A DNA stretch of 64,000 bases from Runella aurantiaca (GCF_003339505.1 NZ_QPIW01000007.1:124001-188000), one strand, 5' to 3'; shown: positions 53,352 through 62,018, counted from the stretch's first letter. Translations and numbers: made by a program. Notes: generated by a model not told the origin, from the sequence alone.

Positions 53352-53450
53352 TTACAAAAAAATCAGTCCCGCCCCCGCAAGGGCTATCAACACAAAAAGT
53401 AACCAGGAAAGGAAACGTTCTCGGCGATTGGGCAAGAGTGGTCGTTTCAT
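53352..53450 (-). CDS. possible 32-residue membrane peptide upstream of GH5
   Basis: A minus-strand frame from the ATG at 53450 encodes MKRPLLPNRRERFLSWLLFV followed by LIALAGAGLIFL and a stop. It has a basic N-terminus and one clear membrane helix. It ends 20 bp before the GH5 start, on the same strand. The positive-inside charge pattern looks like a genuine small membrane protein, but the frame is short and chance cannot be excluded. Confidence 0.4.
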   Translation of the reverse strand: MKRPLLPNRRERFLSWLLFVLIALAGAGLIFL

Positions 53451-53543
53451 AAAAATCAGTGGTTTGATAATCCTAATTTTGCTGATTTTCTGACTTGACT
53501 TAGCCACAACTGTATAACCGGGACACTTGCCTGTATAAGTGGG

Positions 53544-54275
53544 TTAAAACCCAATTACCTCCAAAAATTCTTTCTTTTTGCGCTTCGATACGTCCAGTTC
53601 GGTGCCGTCGGAGAGCAATACACTGCCGCCTTCGCCCCGTAAATACTCCCGGATGTGTGCCAAATTGATCAATGTGGAGTGGTGAATTCTAAAAAATTGC
53701 AGATTTTCCAACAAAGCTTCGTAATCGCCCAAATTGCGCGACGAGACAATTTTCTGGTTGTTTTCGAGGTAAATCGTGGTGTAGTTACCCTCCGAGACCA
53801 GATACAGAATCTCTTTGATGGGCAAAAAGGAAATGCCCCGCAGCGAAGGCACGGGGATTTTATCAAATTGGGCATTCAGTTTTTGAAAAGCCGAACGTTC
53901 CGTTTTCCGTTTGCTTTTTATTTTTTGCACCAATCGGCCCGCAGTGTCTTCCAACTCTTTGACACTAAAGGGCTTCAGTAAAAAATCCACCGCACTTTGT
54001 CGAACCGCCTGAATGGCGTATTCGCTGTGAGCCGTGGTAATAACGACCTCAAAGGTGCGGTCCGGAAAAGCCGACAGGAAGTCAAAACCATCCATTTCGG
54101 GCATTTCCACGTCCAAAAAAATCACATCGGGGGCAAGCCTTTCTATGTGCTTGGCCGCTTCCGGAGCCGAATCAAAAGTTTGAATTACTTTAATCTCATC
54201 AGACGCCTTTTGAATTTTGAGATGAAGTGCTTCAAGGCTGACGATTTCGTCGTCAATCAACACTGCCGTTATCAT
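53544..54275 (-). CDS. LytTR-family response regulator
   Basis: From the ATG at 54275 the product is 243 residues: a receiver domain (about 1-120) with TAVLIDDE, the phosphoacceptor Asp in DVIFLDVEMPEMDGF and the Lys in FLLKPFSVKELE. A LytTR DNA-binding domain follows (about 145-243) with IPVPSLRGISFLPIKEILYL and FFRIHHSTLINLAHIREYLR. The start lies 23 bp inside the 3' end of the propeller kinase gene, so the two are translationally coupled and form a cognate pair. The longer frame, to 54344, would add 23 residues not typical of the family. Confidence 0.94.
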   Translation of the reverse strand: MITAVLIDDEIVSLEALHLKIQKASDEIKVIQTFDSAPEAAKHIERLAPDVIFLDVEMPEMDGFDFLSAFPDRTFEVVITTAHSEYAIQAVRQSAVDFLLKPFSVKELEDTAGRLVQKIKSKRKTERSAFQKLNAQFDKIPVPSLRGISFLPIKEILYLVSEGNYTTIYLENNQKIVSSRNLGDYEALLENLQFFRIHHSTLINLAHIREYLRGEGGSVLLSDGTELDVSKRKKKEFLEVIGF

Positions 54276-57200
54276 GTTGTTGCAAGGTTTGAAGGGTAAG
54301 TAAAGGTAAACGCAATTCGACAATGGTGCCGGTATCATTCTCAAACTGAATGTCTTTGATTTTCAACGAAGTTTTGTCGGGATAGAGGTCGTTCAGCTTG
54401 CGAATGCGCTCTTCGGTGAGCGCCGTTCCCAACGACTGTGCTTGGTATTTTTTGAAAGCGTTGACTTTGGCTGATGCCTTTCGGCCGATGCCGTTATCAA
54501 TGATGTTGCCAATAAGTAGCCCTTCGCCCATTTTTAGATGGATGTACAATTCTCCTGATTCTCCTTTTTTGTGGCGCAGGCCGTGCAGAATGGCATTTTC
54601 GACCAAAGGCTGAAACAGCGTAGATGGAATAAGGTATTGCCGTTGATTGAGCCGAGGGTCGATGGTGATTTCATAGTTAAACTTACCGTTACTGCGCTCC
54701 TGCTCCAACTGAATATACAACTCCAACGCTTCTAATTCTTCCGCAATAGGAATGAATTCCTGTCGTGAGTTCTCTAAAATCATCCTGATCAGTCGCGAAA
54801 ATTTTTGCAAAAAATCACTGGCCTGACTCGTTTTATTGAGCATAATGTAGGCGTCAATCGTGTTCATGCAGTTAAAGATAAAATGGGGGTTCATCTGCGA
54901 CCGCAACGCCATGATTTCAGCTTCGGCTTTCACGCGTTTGATTTCTTCCCTGTATTTTACTTCGGCCCGTATTTGACTGATTCTGAGCCGATAAAACATA
55001 TACCCCATCCCCATAAGTGTAAATACCAGCAAAGCCCTGAACCAAAGCGTACGCCAAAAAGGGGCGTGAATCACCACCTTCAGCGTGCGCGTCTCCGAGC
55101 TTATTTTCCCCGCCTCATCGGTAGCCCTGACCGCAAACCCATACGTACCCTCTCGGAGGTTGGCATAGCGTACCGTCGTTGGATTGGAGGTCGTAATCCA
55201 CTCGGCATCTACTCCCTCCAACTGATAACGTAGTTTCACTTTTTGCGGAAATCCGTATTCGATTCCTGACAAATCAAGGGCAAAAGAATTCTGGTCCGGT
55301 TGCAGCTCTATTTCAGACGTTTCACCGATGTAGGTATTGGTGACCAGCGGTTTTTCATGGGCGTACAGGCCCGTAATTTGTACCTTCGGCCTCACACTAT
55401 ACTTGTTGTTTGCTTGTTGATCAATGACCGTTACCCCGTTGTTGCCACCAAACACGGCCCGCCCGTCGGGCAATAGAAAGTTACCGTACCAGTCATACTC
55501 TTTAGAATTGGCCCCTTCGCGGGACGTAAAGTTCAGATACTCATTCTTGACATGATCAAAGTGGGCAATTCCCCGATTGGTGACCAACCAATGATTGCCG
55601 TTGGGCTCGGGAACAAGATTCGTGACGGCATTGTCGGGCAGGCCGTCTTTTTCGGTCAACAATCGATAACCCAAGGTGCGTTTATTGACCAGTGCCAATC
55701 CCTGATTGGAGCAAAACCACAAACTGTCGGACGGCATAGCCGCCGCAAACCAATGAACCCTAAACGGAAAATCTAAACGCCGATGAGCAACCTTCCAAGT
55801 ACCTGATTGTTTGGACAATACCACCACCCCCGACCACCAATTGACCGACAAAAACACCTGCTTCGTAGATGCATCATAGTACATAGGGTGGCAGCCTACA
55901 AACTTTTCATTGGCAAAGGCGGCGACAGCATTGATGTAAAACGTTCCATTTGTTTCGACGATTTCCAACAAACCATTGCTTGAAAACAAATAATGCCCCG
56001 GCGACGTTTCTACCATAACGACTGCTCCCCCGATTACACTCTTATGGGCTTTAAAAGGCAGTTGAATTGATTTCTTCTGAACGGGGTCAAAAACTTCTAC
56101 GCCATTTCCGTTTATAAACCAAATCCGTTCTTTTGTATCGCACAGCAACGTAAATTTTCCATCATAGCGATTCATAAACCGCCCCTGTGCGTCCAATTCA
56201 ACGACCCCGCCGCTTTGTAGATTCAGATAAGAATGGTCACGCCAACGCACCAGACTTGCCACATGGTTATCGGGCAAACCCAAGGTCGTAACTTGATCGG
56301 CCGTAAGCCAATGCGCCGACTGAATACGGTTAAGATTGGTGTAATCTACCCCAAACCCAGCCTGTGCCACAAAAAGATTACCTTCGGCATCCAGATAAAT
56401 AGTTTCAGCCATATTGGCCGCCAAGCCGTCGGGTTTGGAAGGAGAATGATACAGTCGTTGTACAAACTTTTTTTGGGAAAGGTCAAATACATACAACCCC
56501 ACATTGGAACCAAACAGCAATTGATTTTTGTAACGTACGCCGCGTGTCAAATAAGAAACAGGCTGCCCTTCAAAAGCAGTTATCTTTTCAACTGCTCCGC
56601 TGCGGGTATTCAAACGAGTGAGTCCGGTGTATTGGCCCGTTTGCCAAAGAATAGAGTCATTTTCAACGACGATGTATTCACCAATATTGGTTTGGGCAGG
56701 CTGTTTTGTACCGTCAAAAAAATATTCAACTTTGGTAACCTGCGTGTTTTTTAAAGAGATTTTCGTAATACCTACGTTGTTTTTACCACCGCTGTAAAAA
56801 GCTTTCAATTCCTTAAATGGGGGGGTATGCGAACGGGGAAGCGTGATATTTACCTCATTGGTAACAAACGTAAACATTTTTGAATCAGGATTATAGACAT
56901 ACAATCCCGCCTTTTTGATACCCGACAGGCTTACCCATAACCTGCCCAGGTGATCAACATGATAAGGAAATGCCACCGATTTAGCCTCTCCCGTTGGCGA
57001 TTTGATGAGGGTAAATCGGTCTGTTCGGCGCTCGTAGAAATTCAGTCCTTCGTCGGTTCCTACCCACAAATTACCTTTGGCATCTTCAACAATGTTTTTG
57101 ATGTCCCCCCCTCTAATGTTTGAATTGGAGGGTTTATAAACCCGGCATCTTACACCGTCGAAGCGATTGAGGCCGTTGAGCGTGCCCATCCACAAAAAAC

Positions 57201-57342
57201 CCCGCGAATCGCGGTGCATAAAAAAAACATTGTTGTTGGAAAGTCCTTCTTCACGCGTCAGGTGATGAAACGACAATTGCAAGGGAGTTTGGCCCAAAGC
57301 CCCCATGTTACCCAGCAAAAGGAAAAGTAAATACTTGGGCAT
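54253..57342 (-). CDS. membrane histidine kinase with periplasmic two-component propeller
   Basis: The 1029-residue protein senses outside the inner membrane and signals through a LytS-type kinase. A signal peptide (to about residue 17) precedes two propeller-like repeat regions with Reg_prop units (to about 690). Examples of the units are LTREEGLSNNNVFFMHRDSR, GFLWMGTLNGLNRFDGV, GNLWVGTDEGLNFYERRTDR, LWFCSNQGLALVNKRTLGYR and LLTEKDGLPDNAVTNLVPEP. A Y_Y_Y domain comes next (about 705-770), then a membrane helix near 780 (TLWFRALLVFTLMGMGYMFY). The kinase core has His820 in MNPHFIFNCMNTIDAYIML and an ATPase domain with PSTLFQPLVENAILHGLRHK. It lacks a receiver or HTH, so it is not a hybrid. 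In Bacteroidota such proteins often sense glycans; the nearby GH5 gene fits but does not prove this. Confidence 0.94.
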   Translation of the reverse strand: MPKYLLFLLLGNMGALGQTPLQLSFHHLTREEGLSNNNVFFMHRDSRGFLWMGTLNGLNRFDGVRCRVYKPSNSNIRGGDIKNIVEDAKGNLWVGTDEGLNFYERRTDRFTLIKSPTGEAKSVAFPYHVDHLGRLWVSLSGIKKAGLYVYNPDSKMFTFVTNEVNITLPRSHTPPFKELKAFYSGGKNNVGITKISLKNTQVTKVEYFFDGTKQPAQTNIGEYIVVENDSILWQTGQYTGLTRLNTRSGAVEKITAFEGQPVSYLTRGVRYKNQLLFGSNVGLYVFDLSQKKFVQRLYHSPSKPDGLAANMAETIYLDAEGNLFVAQAGFGVDYTNLNRIQSAHWLTADQVTTLGLPDNHVASLVRWRDHSYLNLQSGGVVELDAQGRFMNRYDGKFTLLCDTKERIWFINGNGVEVFDPVQKKSIQLPFKAHKSVIGGAVVMVETSPGHYLFSSNGLLEIVETNGTFYINAVAAFANEKFVGCHPMYYDASTKQVFLSVNWWSGVVVLSKQSGTWKVAHRRLDFPFRVHWFAAAMPSDSLWFCSNQGLALVNKRTLGYRLLTEKDGLPDNAVTNLVPEPNGNHWLVTNRGIAHFDHVKNEYLNFTSREGANSKEYDWYGNFLLPDGRAVFGGNNGVTVIDQQANNKYSVRPKVQITGLYAHEKPLVTNTYIGETSEIELQPDQNSFALDLSGIEYGFPQKVKLRYQLEGVDAEWITTSNPTTVRYANLREGTYGFAVRATDEAGKISSETRTLKVVIHAPFWRTLWFRALLVFTLMGMGYMFYRLRISQIRAEVKYREEIKRVKAEAEIMALRSQMNPHFIFNCMNTIDAYIMLNKTSQASDFLQKFSRLIRMILENSRQEFIPIAEELEALELYIQLEQERSNGKFNYEITIDPRLNQRQYLIPSTLFQPLVENAILHGLRHKKGESGELYIHLKMGEGLLIGNIIDNGIGRKASAKVNAFKKYQAQSLGTALTEERIRKLNDLYPDKTSLKIKDIQFENDTGTIVELRLPLLTLQTLQQHDNGSVD

Positions 57343-57360
57343 GGAGGTGGCGGTTTATCC

Positions 57361-57393
57361 CAAAAATAAACGAAAAAACCGCACTTTAACCAA
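57361..57393 (-). promoter_or_regulatory. promoter of the propeller kinase operon
   Basis: On the minus strand TTG (57391-57393) and TATTTTTG (57361-57368) are separated by 22 bases. Transcription would begin near 57354, about 12 bases before the ATG at 57342. Confidence 0.4.
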
Positions 57394-57427
57394 TCAATTT
57401 AGTAAACGGTATGCGCTCACGCAGATT

Positions 57428-58741
57428 TTAATTATCCACGTCTTTAATAACGGGCCGGTTGTCATTCATGCGTTTCTCATACGTGATGTTGAACTTTCCC
57501 AAATTTGGTCGATATGTCCTTTTGCGCGCCAATTCATATCGGTAAATCGTTTGTCCCAATTGATACAAAAACGGATGACCGACACTTTCGTATTCATACT
57601 TATTATCGTTCAGAATGCCGTCGCTGTTGACATACACCGTTGCCGACAGCATGTATTCTACCTTGTTTTTAAAATCTATTACGTACGACGCATCCGTCAA
57701 AAAACCGTATGCCCAACCCACTTTATTGAAAACCCTCACCCCTTCCGGCAGTTGGTGATGAGTGCTATCCTGAAAAAAGAATTTGACGTAACTATCGTAG
57801 TATTGCGTTCCGTCATATTTTGGATAATTGGTTTCGCCCGGAAACTGAGAAAGGTATTGATACAGAAAGCCGTAATCTTCTTTTGTCAGATTGAACCGCT
57901 GTTTGGCCGGTACCGACAGCGGAAACATCACCGATTGCAACATCTGTTGAAAAGCCTCCAGCGGTAATTTATTGCGCGTTGTAAAATCAATCGGCTCGTT
58001 GATAAGACTGTCTTTTGCGTTCATGTATCCCTTCCCTACTTTTGCGATTCGGCTAAAATCAAACGGGTCAGAGTTATACGCTGCGGGTTGGGCCACGATC
58101 AATGAGCCATCTTCATTGATAAAACGGATGGGATTGGTATGGCGATTTTCGTCGGGGGTCATACGCACAAAACGGTGCGTGATGCGCGTATCGGGGTATC
58201 CTTTGGCGTGTAATGCGCGGTTGATAGCCTGCTGCCCCACAAACTCATACATGCGGCTGTACGCATCATTGTCGCTGACCAGAAAAGCTTTTTTGATAAA
58301 ATGAGCAATGGAAGGGTATCCGTTTTCAGAAGTCTCATCTTTCCATTCCCGGGTCTGGCCGCCAAAGGCACTGTCAAACTGCATCGCCGTAAACTTATTG
58401 ACGCCCGGCTTGTTGATTTGATTCAGCTTTTCCAAGGACAACAGCGCCAACGGTAACTTGACGGTAGAGGCAGGATTGAAATAAAAGGTGCTGTCCAAAT
58501 TAAAATAGAAATGCTTAAAAGAGGGCTTGTTGTTTTTATCCCGATCAATCTGTGTATAAATAACCTGAAGGCGGTATTTTTCGGGATGTCTGATCACTTC
58601 CTGAAAAATGGCATGTGGGTTTTCGGTCATCAGTTGCGCCATCAAAACATGGGTTTTGGGCTGAGAATGAGCAACCGAATTCGATAAAAAAATGAATAAT
58701 AATACGATGCAGTGAAGAGATAATTTGTGCATAACTATCAA
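57428..58741 (-). CDS. class A beta-lactamase-like serine hydrolase, secreted
   Basis: The product has a signal peptide (HKLSLHCIVLLFIFLSNSVA then HSQ) and the class A beta-lactamase-related fold. The nucleophile motif S-x-x-K is in FNPASTVKLPLALLSLEKLN, the S-D-N motif is in FLVSDNDAYSRMYEFVG, and the K-T-G position reads KVG in FNKVGWAYGFLTDASYVIDF. The length, about 437 residues, is greater than a typical class A enzyme (about 290), with inserts around the active site. It may be a D-Ala-D-Ala hydrolase or other serine hydrolase rather than a true beta-lactamase; resistance should not be assumed. The ATG at 58732 is an alternative start. A perfect 51-bp palindrome lies immediately upstream. 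Confidence 0.85.
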   Translation of the reverse strand: MIVMHKLSLHCIVLLFIFLSNSVAHSQPKTHVLMAQLMTENPHAIFQEVIRHPEKYRLQVIYTQIDRDKNNKPSFKHFYFNLDSTFYFNPASTVKLPLALLSLEKLNQINKPGVNKFTAMQFDSAFGGQTREWKDETSENGYPSIAHFIKKAFLVSDNDAYSRMYEFVGQQAINRALHAKGYPDTRITHRFVRMTPDENRHTNPIRFINEDGSLIVAQPAAYNSDPFDFSRIAKVGKGYMNAKDSLINEPIDFTTRNKLPLEAFQQMLQSVMFPLSVPAKQRFNLTKEDYGFLYQYLSQFPGETNYPKYDGTQYYDSYVKFFFQDSTHHQLPEGVRVFNKVGWAYGFLTDASYVIDFKNKVEYMLSATVYVNSDGILNDNKYEYESVGHPFLYQLGQTIYRYELARKRTYRPNLGKFNITYEKRMNDNRPVIKDVDN

Positions 58742-58745
58742 GAAA

Positions 58746-58796
58746 AATTATTCCTGCAATTTTGGAATTAAATTCCAAAATTGCAGGAATAATTTC
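58746..58796. repeat. perfect 25-bp inverted repeat (51-bp palindrome)
   Basis: 58746-58770 and 58772-58796 are exact reverse complements separated by one base (core GGAATT-A-AATTCC, outer ends AAATTATTCC and GGAATAATTT). It lies between the helicase gene's stop side and the start of the beta-lactamase-like gene on the minus strand, partly in that gene's leader. It could act as a terminator, an mRNA-stabilising hairpin or a mobile palindromic element. Confidence 0.9.
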
Positions 58797-58833
58797 AGGC
58801 CGACACCATGTACTTGCTCAACAAATGGTGGGT

Positions 58834-58893
58834 GAAGACACCCACCACAGCATAAAGACACCTACCGCAGCACAAAGACACACGCCACAGCAC
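58834..58893. repeat. three tandem copies of a 20-bp unit
   Basis: GAAGACACCCACCACAGCAT (58834-58853), AAAGACACCTACCGCAGCAC (58854-58873) and AAAGACACACGCCACAGCAC (58874-58893) are direct tandem copies. They lie just downstream of the helicase stop codon (minus strand). The function is unknown; this could be slippage or protein-binding sites. Confidence 0.75.
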
Positions 58894-58899
58894 AAAAAA

Positions 58900-60222
58900 C
58901 TACCGTGCTACTTCAATTTTATACTTTTTGCCTTTCATTTTCTCTTCCTTGATTTTCTCCAACAGCGCTTTATATTTGGTACGTTTTACGGCGGCGAAGG
59001 AGATATAATCTTTCACTTCAATCAGCCCCAAATCTCCTTTTTCGAGTTCGCCTTTTTGGGAGAAAAAACCGACAATATCCACTTTGTTTAGCTTATTTTT
59101 CTTACCTCCGCTGACATAAATCGTCACAAATTCGGGCGGGCTGGGCAACGGGTAAGTGTCCAAAAGCTGAATTTCAATCATGTTGTTTTCCACGTATTGC
59201 GGGCGCACTTCGTCCTTTTGGAAAATCAAGTACGAATTGCCCGTGGCGTGCATTCGGGCCGTTCGGCCATTGCGGTGAATGAACTCGTGCTCATGGATGG
59301 GCAAATGATAATGGATGACGTGCTTCATTTCGGGAATATCCAGCCCACGCGCCGCCAAATCGGTGGTTACTAAATAATTAACGCTACCGTTTCTAAACTG
59401 AATCAATGCGCGTTCGCGCGCATCTTGGTCCATGCCGCCGTGGTAAAAAGCCGCCTCAACACCCCGTTCCTTCAACAATTCGCAGGTTCGCTCCACGGCA
59501 TCGCGATGGTTGCAGAAAATCAACGCCGACTCAGAATGTAGCGAACAAATCAGCCGAAACAACGTATCGGCCTTGTCTTTATCTTCCGAAATCACGGCCT
59601 TCATCACCAAAGCCTGCGGGCCTTCTTCCTCGGGTGTAAAATTGACAATGTTGGGCGTGACCAATCCCACAAACCCAGGAATTTTGATACCTGCAGTCGC
59701 CGATACCAGCACCCGTTTGGTGAGATTTCGCAATCCATCCATGATAAAAGCCATTTGCTCCTGAAAGCCCATTTCCAAAGACTTATCAAATTCATCCAAA
59801 ATCAGCGTCTGAATATCGTCCAATGAAAACGAGTTGCGCGTCAGGTGGTCGGCAATGCGGCCCGGCGTACCAATCAAGACCGCTGGAGGCTCACTAAAAT
59901 TCTGGATTTCGGTCGCCATCGCGTGCCCTCCATAACACACATTTACTTTAAAACCCGTGGCCATTTTTTTCCAGACCTGCTCAATTTGCATCGCCAACTC
60001 ACGCGAAGGAGTAAGAATCAAACACTGTACCGTCTGTTTTTCGGGTTGAAGTAATTGTACCAGTGGCAATAGAAAAGCTAAGGTTTTGCCAGAGCCAGTT
60101 GGAGATATCAATAACGTGTTATTATTGTTCAAAATAGCTTTTTGAGCCGCTTGTTGCATCGGATTTAATGCTTCAACACCTACGTTGGAAAGTATCGTTG
60201 AAATGGGTTGATTGTTGTTCAT
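58900..60222 (-). CDS. DEAD-box-type RNA helicase with DbpA-like C-terminal domain
   Basis: The 440-residue protein has helicase domains 1 and 2 with the motifs in order: Q-motif region GVEALNPMQQAAQKAIL, motif I SPTGSGKTLAFLLP, Ia LTPSRELAMQ, Ib GTPGRIADHL, motif II LILDEFDKSLE (DEFD in place of DEAD), motif III SATAGI, and motif VI HRNGRTARM. The C-terminus (about 365-440, FVTIYVSGGKKNKLNKVDIV to EVKDYISFAAVKRTKYKALL) matches the DbpA RNA-binding domain that recognises 23S rRNA helix 92. It should remodel rRNA during large-subunit assembly. A TACCTTTG box (60227-60234) lies immediately before the ATG, so the transcript may be nearly leaderless. Confidence 0.93.
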   Translation of the reverse strand: MNNNQPISTILSNVGVEALNPMQQAAQKAILNNNNTLLISPTGSGKTLAFLLPLVQLLQPEKQTVQCLILTPSRELAMQIEQVWKKMATGFKVNVCYGGHAMATEIQNFSEPPAVLIGTPGRIADHLTRNSFSLDDIQTLILDEFDKSLEMGFQEQMAFIMDGLRNLTKRVLVSATAGIKIPGFVGLVTPNIVNFTPEEEGPQALVMKAVISEDKDKADTLFRLICSLHSESALIFCNHRDAVERTCELLKERGVEAAFYHGGMDQDARERALIQFRNGSVNYLVTTDLAARGLDIPEMKHVIHYHLPIHEHEFIHRNGRTARMHATGNSYLIFQKDEVRPQYVENNMIEIQLLDTYPLPSPPEFVTIYVSGGKKNKLNKVDIVGFFSQKGELEKGDLGLIEVKDYISFAAVKRTKYKALLEKIKEEKMKGKKYKIEVAR

Positions 60223-60226
60223 GCCG

Positions 60227-60234
60227 CAAAGGTA
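60227..60234 (-). promoter_or_regulatory. -7 box directly before the helicase start
   Basis: TACCTTTG on the minus strand ends only four bases before the ATG at 60222. If used, transcription would begin at or near the start codon, giving a leaderless or nearly leaderless mRNA. Alternatively translation starts further downstream. Confidence 0.4.
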
Positions 60235-60290
60235 CGGCCTTCTGACGGGATTTGAGAATTTGAACAGAGCCGTGGTAATAAATCTGACAA

Positions 60291-61121
60291 TTATGTTTCT
60301 ACAATTCCGAAGACACGTTCAGGGGCTTGCCTATCCGTTTCATAAAAAGCAGTGGGCGTCAGGTTTGTAAAATCCTTGTAATCTTTTACCAAATGTTGAT
60401 AATCATAATATCCACAGGCAAGCGCAATCGTCAACCAATCCCAATCAGGATGCTTGTTTTTAGTTCGAAAAGATTTTTCAAAACGATTAATTCTATCAAA
60501 CATTTTAGGGCTTACCCCAATGCGCTCTTCAAATTTTCGAAAAAACTGTCGCCTACTCAAGCATGATTGGTCCGCCAATTTATCTATACTTAATCCATGA
60601 TTGGGTTGCAAAATCAATGTTCCTACTTTATCAATCGGACGCCAGTCTTGGGGTGATTTCTTTATGATATGCTCAAGAAATTTTTCGATATGTTCAAGCA
60701 TCTCTTTCAGACTATCTGTGCTGTTGAGTTGTTGGCATACGTGTCGAACTTCCTTTCCCCACACCGCCTCGGCATCAATAAACGTGTTGGTTAATTCGTA
60801 CGAAGGAATACCCGTAAGTAGATACAAAGCAGAAGGTTGTAGAATTACTTTGACCGCCCAAAAATCATGGCTTCCATACCGATAAATTGGCACATTATGA
60901 ATGCCATTGATAATGCATTGTGGATAAGCAATAATGTGAGGGAGCGTGGCAAAACTGAATTTTTGGGCATCACGCACATAAAAAGTAATACAATGCTCAG
61001 CACGCGGGACATGATACTTAGGAGGAGGCACAACATTGTTTTCGAACACAAACCGAAAGACCTCATACTTTCTGACAAATTCAGAAAGGCCAGGTTTAGA
61101 GGGGATATCCTGAAGTATCAT
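60291..61121 (-). CDS. AraC family transcriptional regulator (first of two paralogues)
   Basis: The 276-residue product has an N-terminal ligand or oligomerisation domain (about 1-150) and a C-terminal double helix-turn-helix (about 165-265). The latter is identified by LSIDKLADQSCLSRRQFFRK, FEERIGVSPKMFDRINRFEK and DWLTIALACGYYDYQHLVKD followed by YKDFTNLTPTAFYE. It is similar in arrangement and several motifs to the AraC protein at 62019-62843 (for example the I-H-x-V and K-x-F-T-N-L-T-P-type ends), so the two are probably duplicates. The effector is unknown. It is upstream of the helicase gene and downstream of a gap of 171 bp from the cupin gene. Confidence 0.93.
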   Translation of the reverse strand: MILQDIPSKPGLSEFVRKYEVFRFVFENNVVPPPKYHVPRAEHCITFYVRDAQKFSFATLPHIIAYPQCIINGIHNVPIYRYGSHDFWAVKVILQPSALYLLTGIPSYELTNTFIDAEAVWGKEVRHVCQQLNSTDSLKEMLEHIEKFLEHIIKKSPQDWRPIDKVGTLILQPNHGLSIDKLADQSCLSRRQFFRKFEERIGVSPKMFDRINRFEKSFRTKNKHPDWDWLTIALACGYYDYQHLVKDYKDFTNLTPTAFYETDRQAPERVFGIVET

Positions 61122-61292
61122 TGTTTTGCAAAAAAAGCATTGTGATTCAGCTTATTAACAAATTTACCCTTTTATCTCAAAACAAATAGCAGCAGGGTAC
61201 CCAAATTTATCTAACGGTTTTCTAAAAAATAAAAATACGCTGTCAGGGCAATTTCCTAACAGCGTTGGAGCAAAAATCTTAATAAAAAACTA

Positions 61293-61910
61293 TCATTTCA
61301 ATCCATATTTCTCAACTATGGCTTGGCGTTGCTCGTGAAATTCAACAATTCCGTAGCGAGTATCAAGCTCTTCCAACTGAGCCAACACTTCTTTTGAGTT
61401 TGGGGCAAGCCCTTTTTTCATTGCATTGGGCATAATTTTAAAAAATAGTTCTTCTAAGTAATTCTCAAAGTCTTGGCCAAAAAACATATCCATAAACCGA
61501 GCGGGCTGATTGCTCGCATTCCAAAATGTGTGAACAATTCCGTGGGGTCTAAACAATATTCCCCCTGCCTTTACCTCATACACTTCACTGCCCACAAGTA
61601 CATGTATTGTGCCCTCCTGCACAAACATCATTTCGTCTAATTCCTTATGCACATGAGGCGAAGGCCCCATCGTCTTCGCAGCGATGGCCCCTTCTATACT
61701 CGAAATCTGTTTGTTGGTCTGGCCACTTTTAACCATCGTCCGGATATTTATACCTGCCGGTCCGGGAGTTAAAATTGCTCCTGCCGGTAGATGAAATGGC
61801 TTAAGTACTGGCCGGTCTGTAAGTTTTGCGTCATGATGTGCCAAAGCATTGCCAGAATTTATTGTTACCCCTGCAATTATGGTTGATGAAAGGAATGTGC
61901 GGCGTTCCAT
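61293..61910 (-). CDS. cupin-domain protein with a Tat-like signal
   Basis: The 205-residue protein begins MERRTFLSSTIIAGVTI, a twin-arginine-type signal, and has a single conserved cupin domain. Metal-binding motif 1 is GPSPHVHKELDEMMFVQEGT (two His and a Glu) and motif 2 includes FRPHGIVHTFWNASNQPARF. A small metallo-enzyme or sensor in the periplasm is likely. It lies between two AraC regulators and before an alpha/beta hydrolase, so it may belong to a small inducible catabolic or detoxification module. The substrate is unknown. Confidence 0.85.
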   Translation of the reverse strand: MERRTFLSSTIIAGVTINSGNALAHHDAKLTDRPVLKPFHLPAGAILTPGPAGINIRTMVKSGQTNKQISSIEGAIAAKTMGPSPHVHKELDEMMFVQEGTIHVLVGSEVYEVKAGGILFRPHGIVHTFWNASNQPARFMDMFFGQDFENYLEELFFKIMPNAMKKGLAPNSKEVLAQLEELDTRYGIVEFHEQRQAIVEKYGLK

Positions 61911-62018
61911 GATTGAAGTGATTTAGCAGTGAAATTGTTATCCATTTTGTTCCAACAAAACTGCAACTACCTCTCCAATATTTAGTGGTAAAAAAGTGCC
62001 ATATTTCAATCGAATTGT

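Noticed and set aside
58746-58796. Palindrome as the end of an insertion sequence
   Set aside because: No transposase, no second inverted repeat and no target duplication are visible nearby.
58834-58893. Tandem 20-bp repeats as a CRISPR array
   Set aside because: The units are directly adjacent with no spacers, differ from each other, and no cas gene is near.
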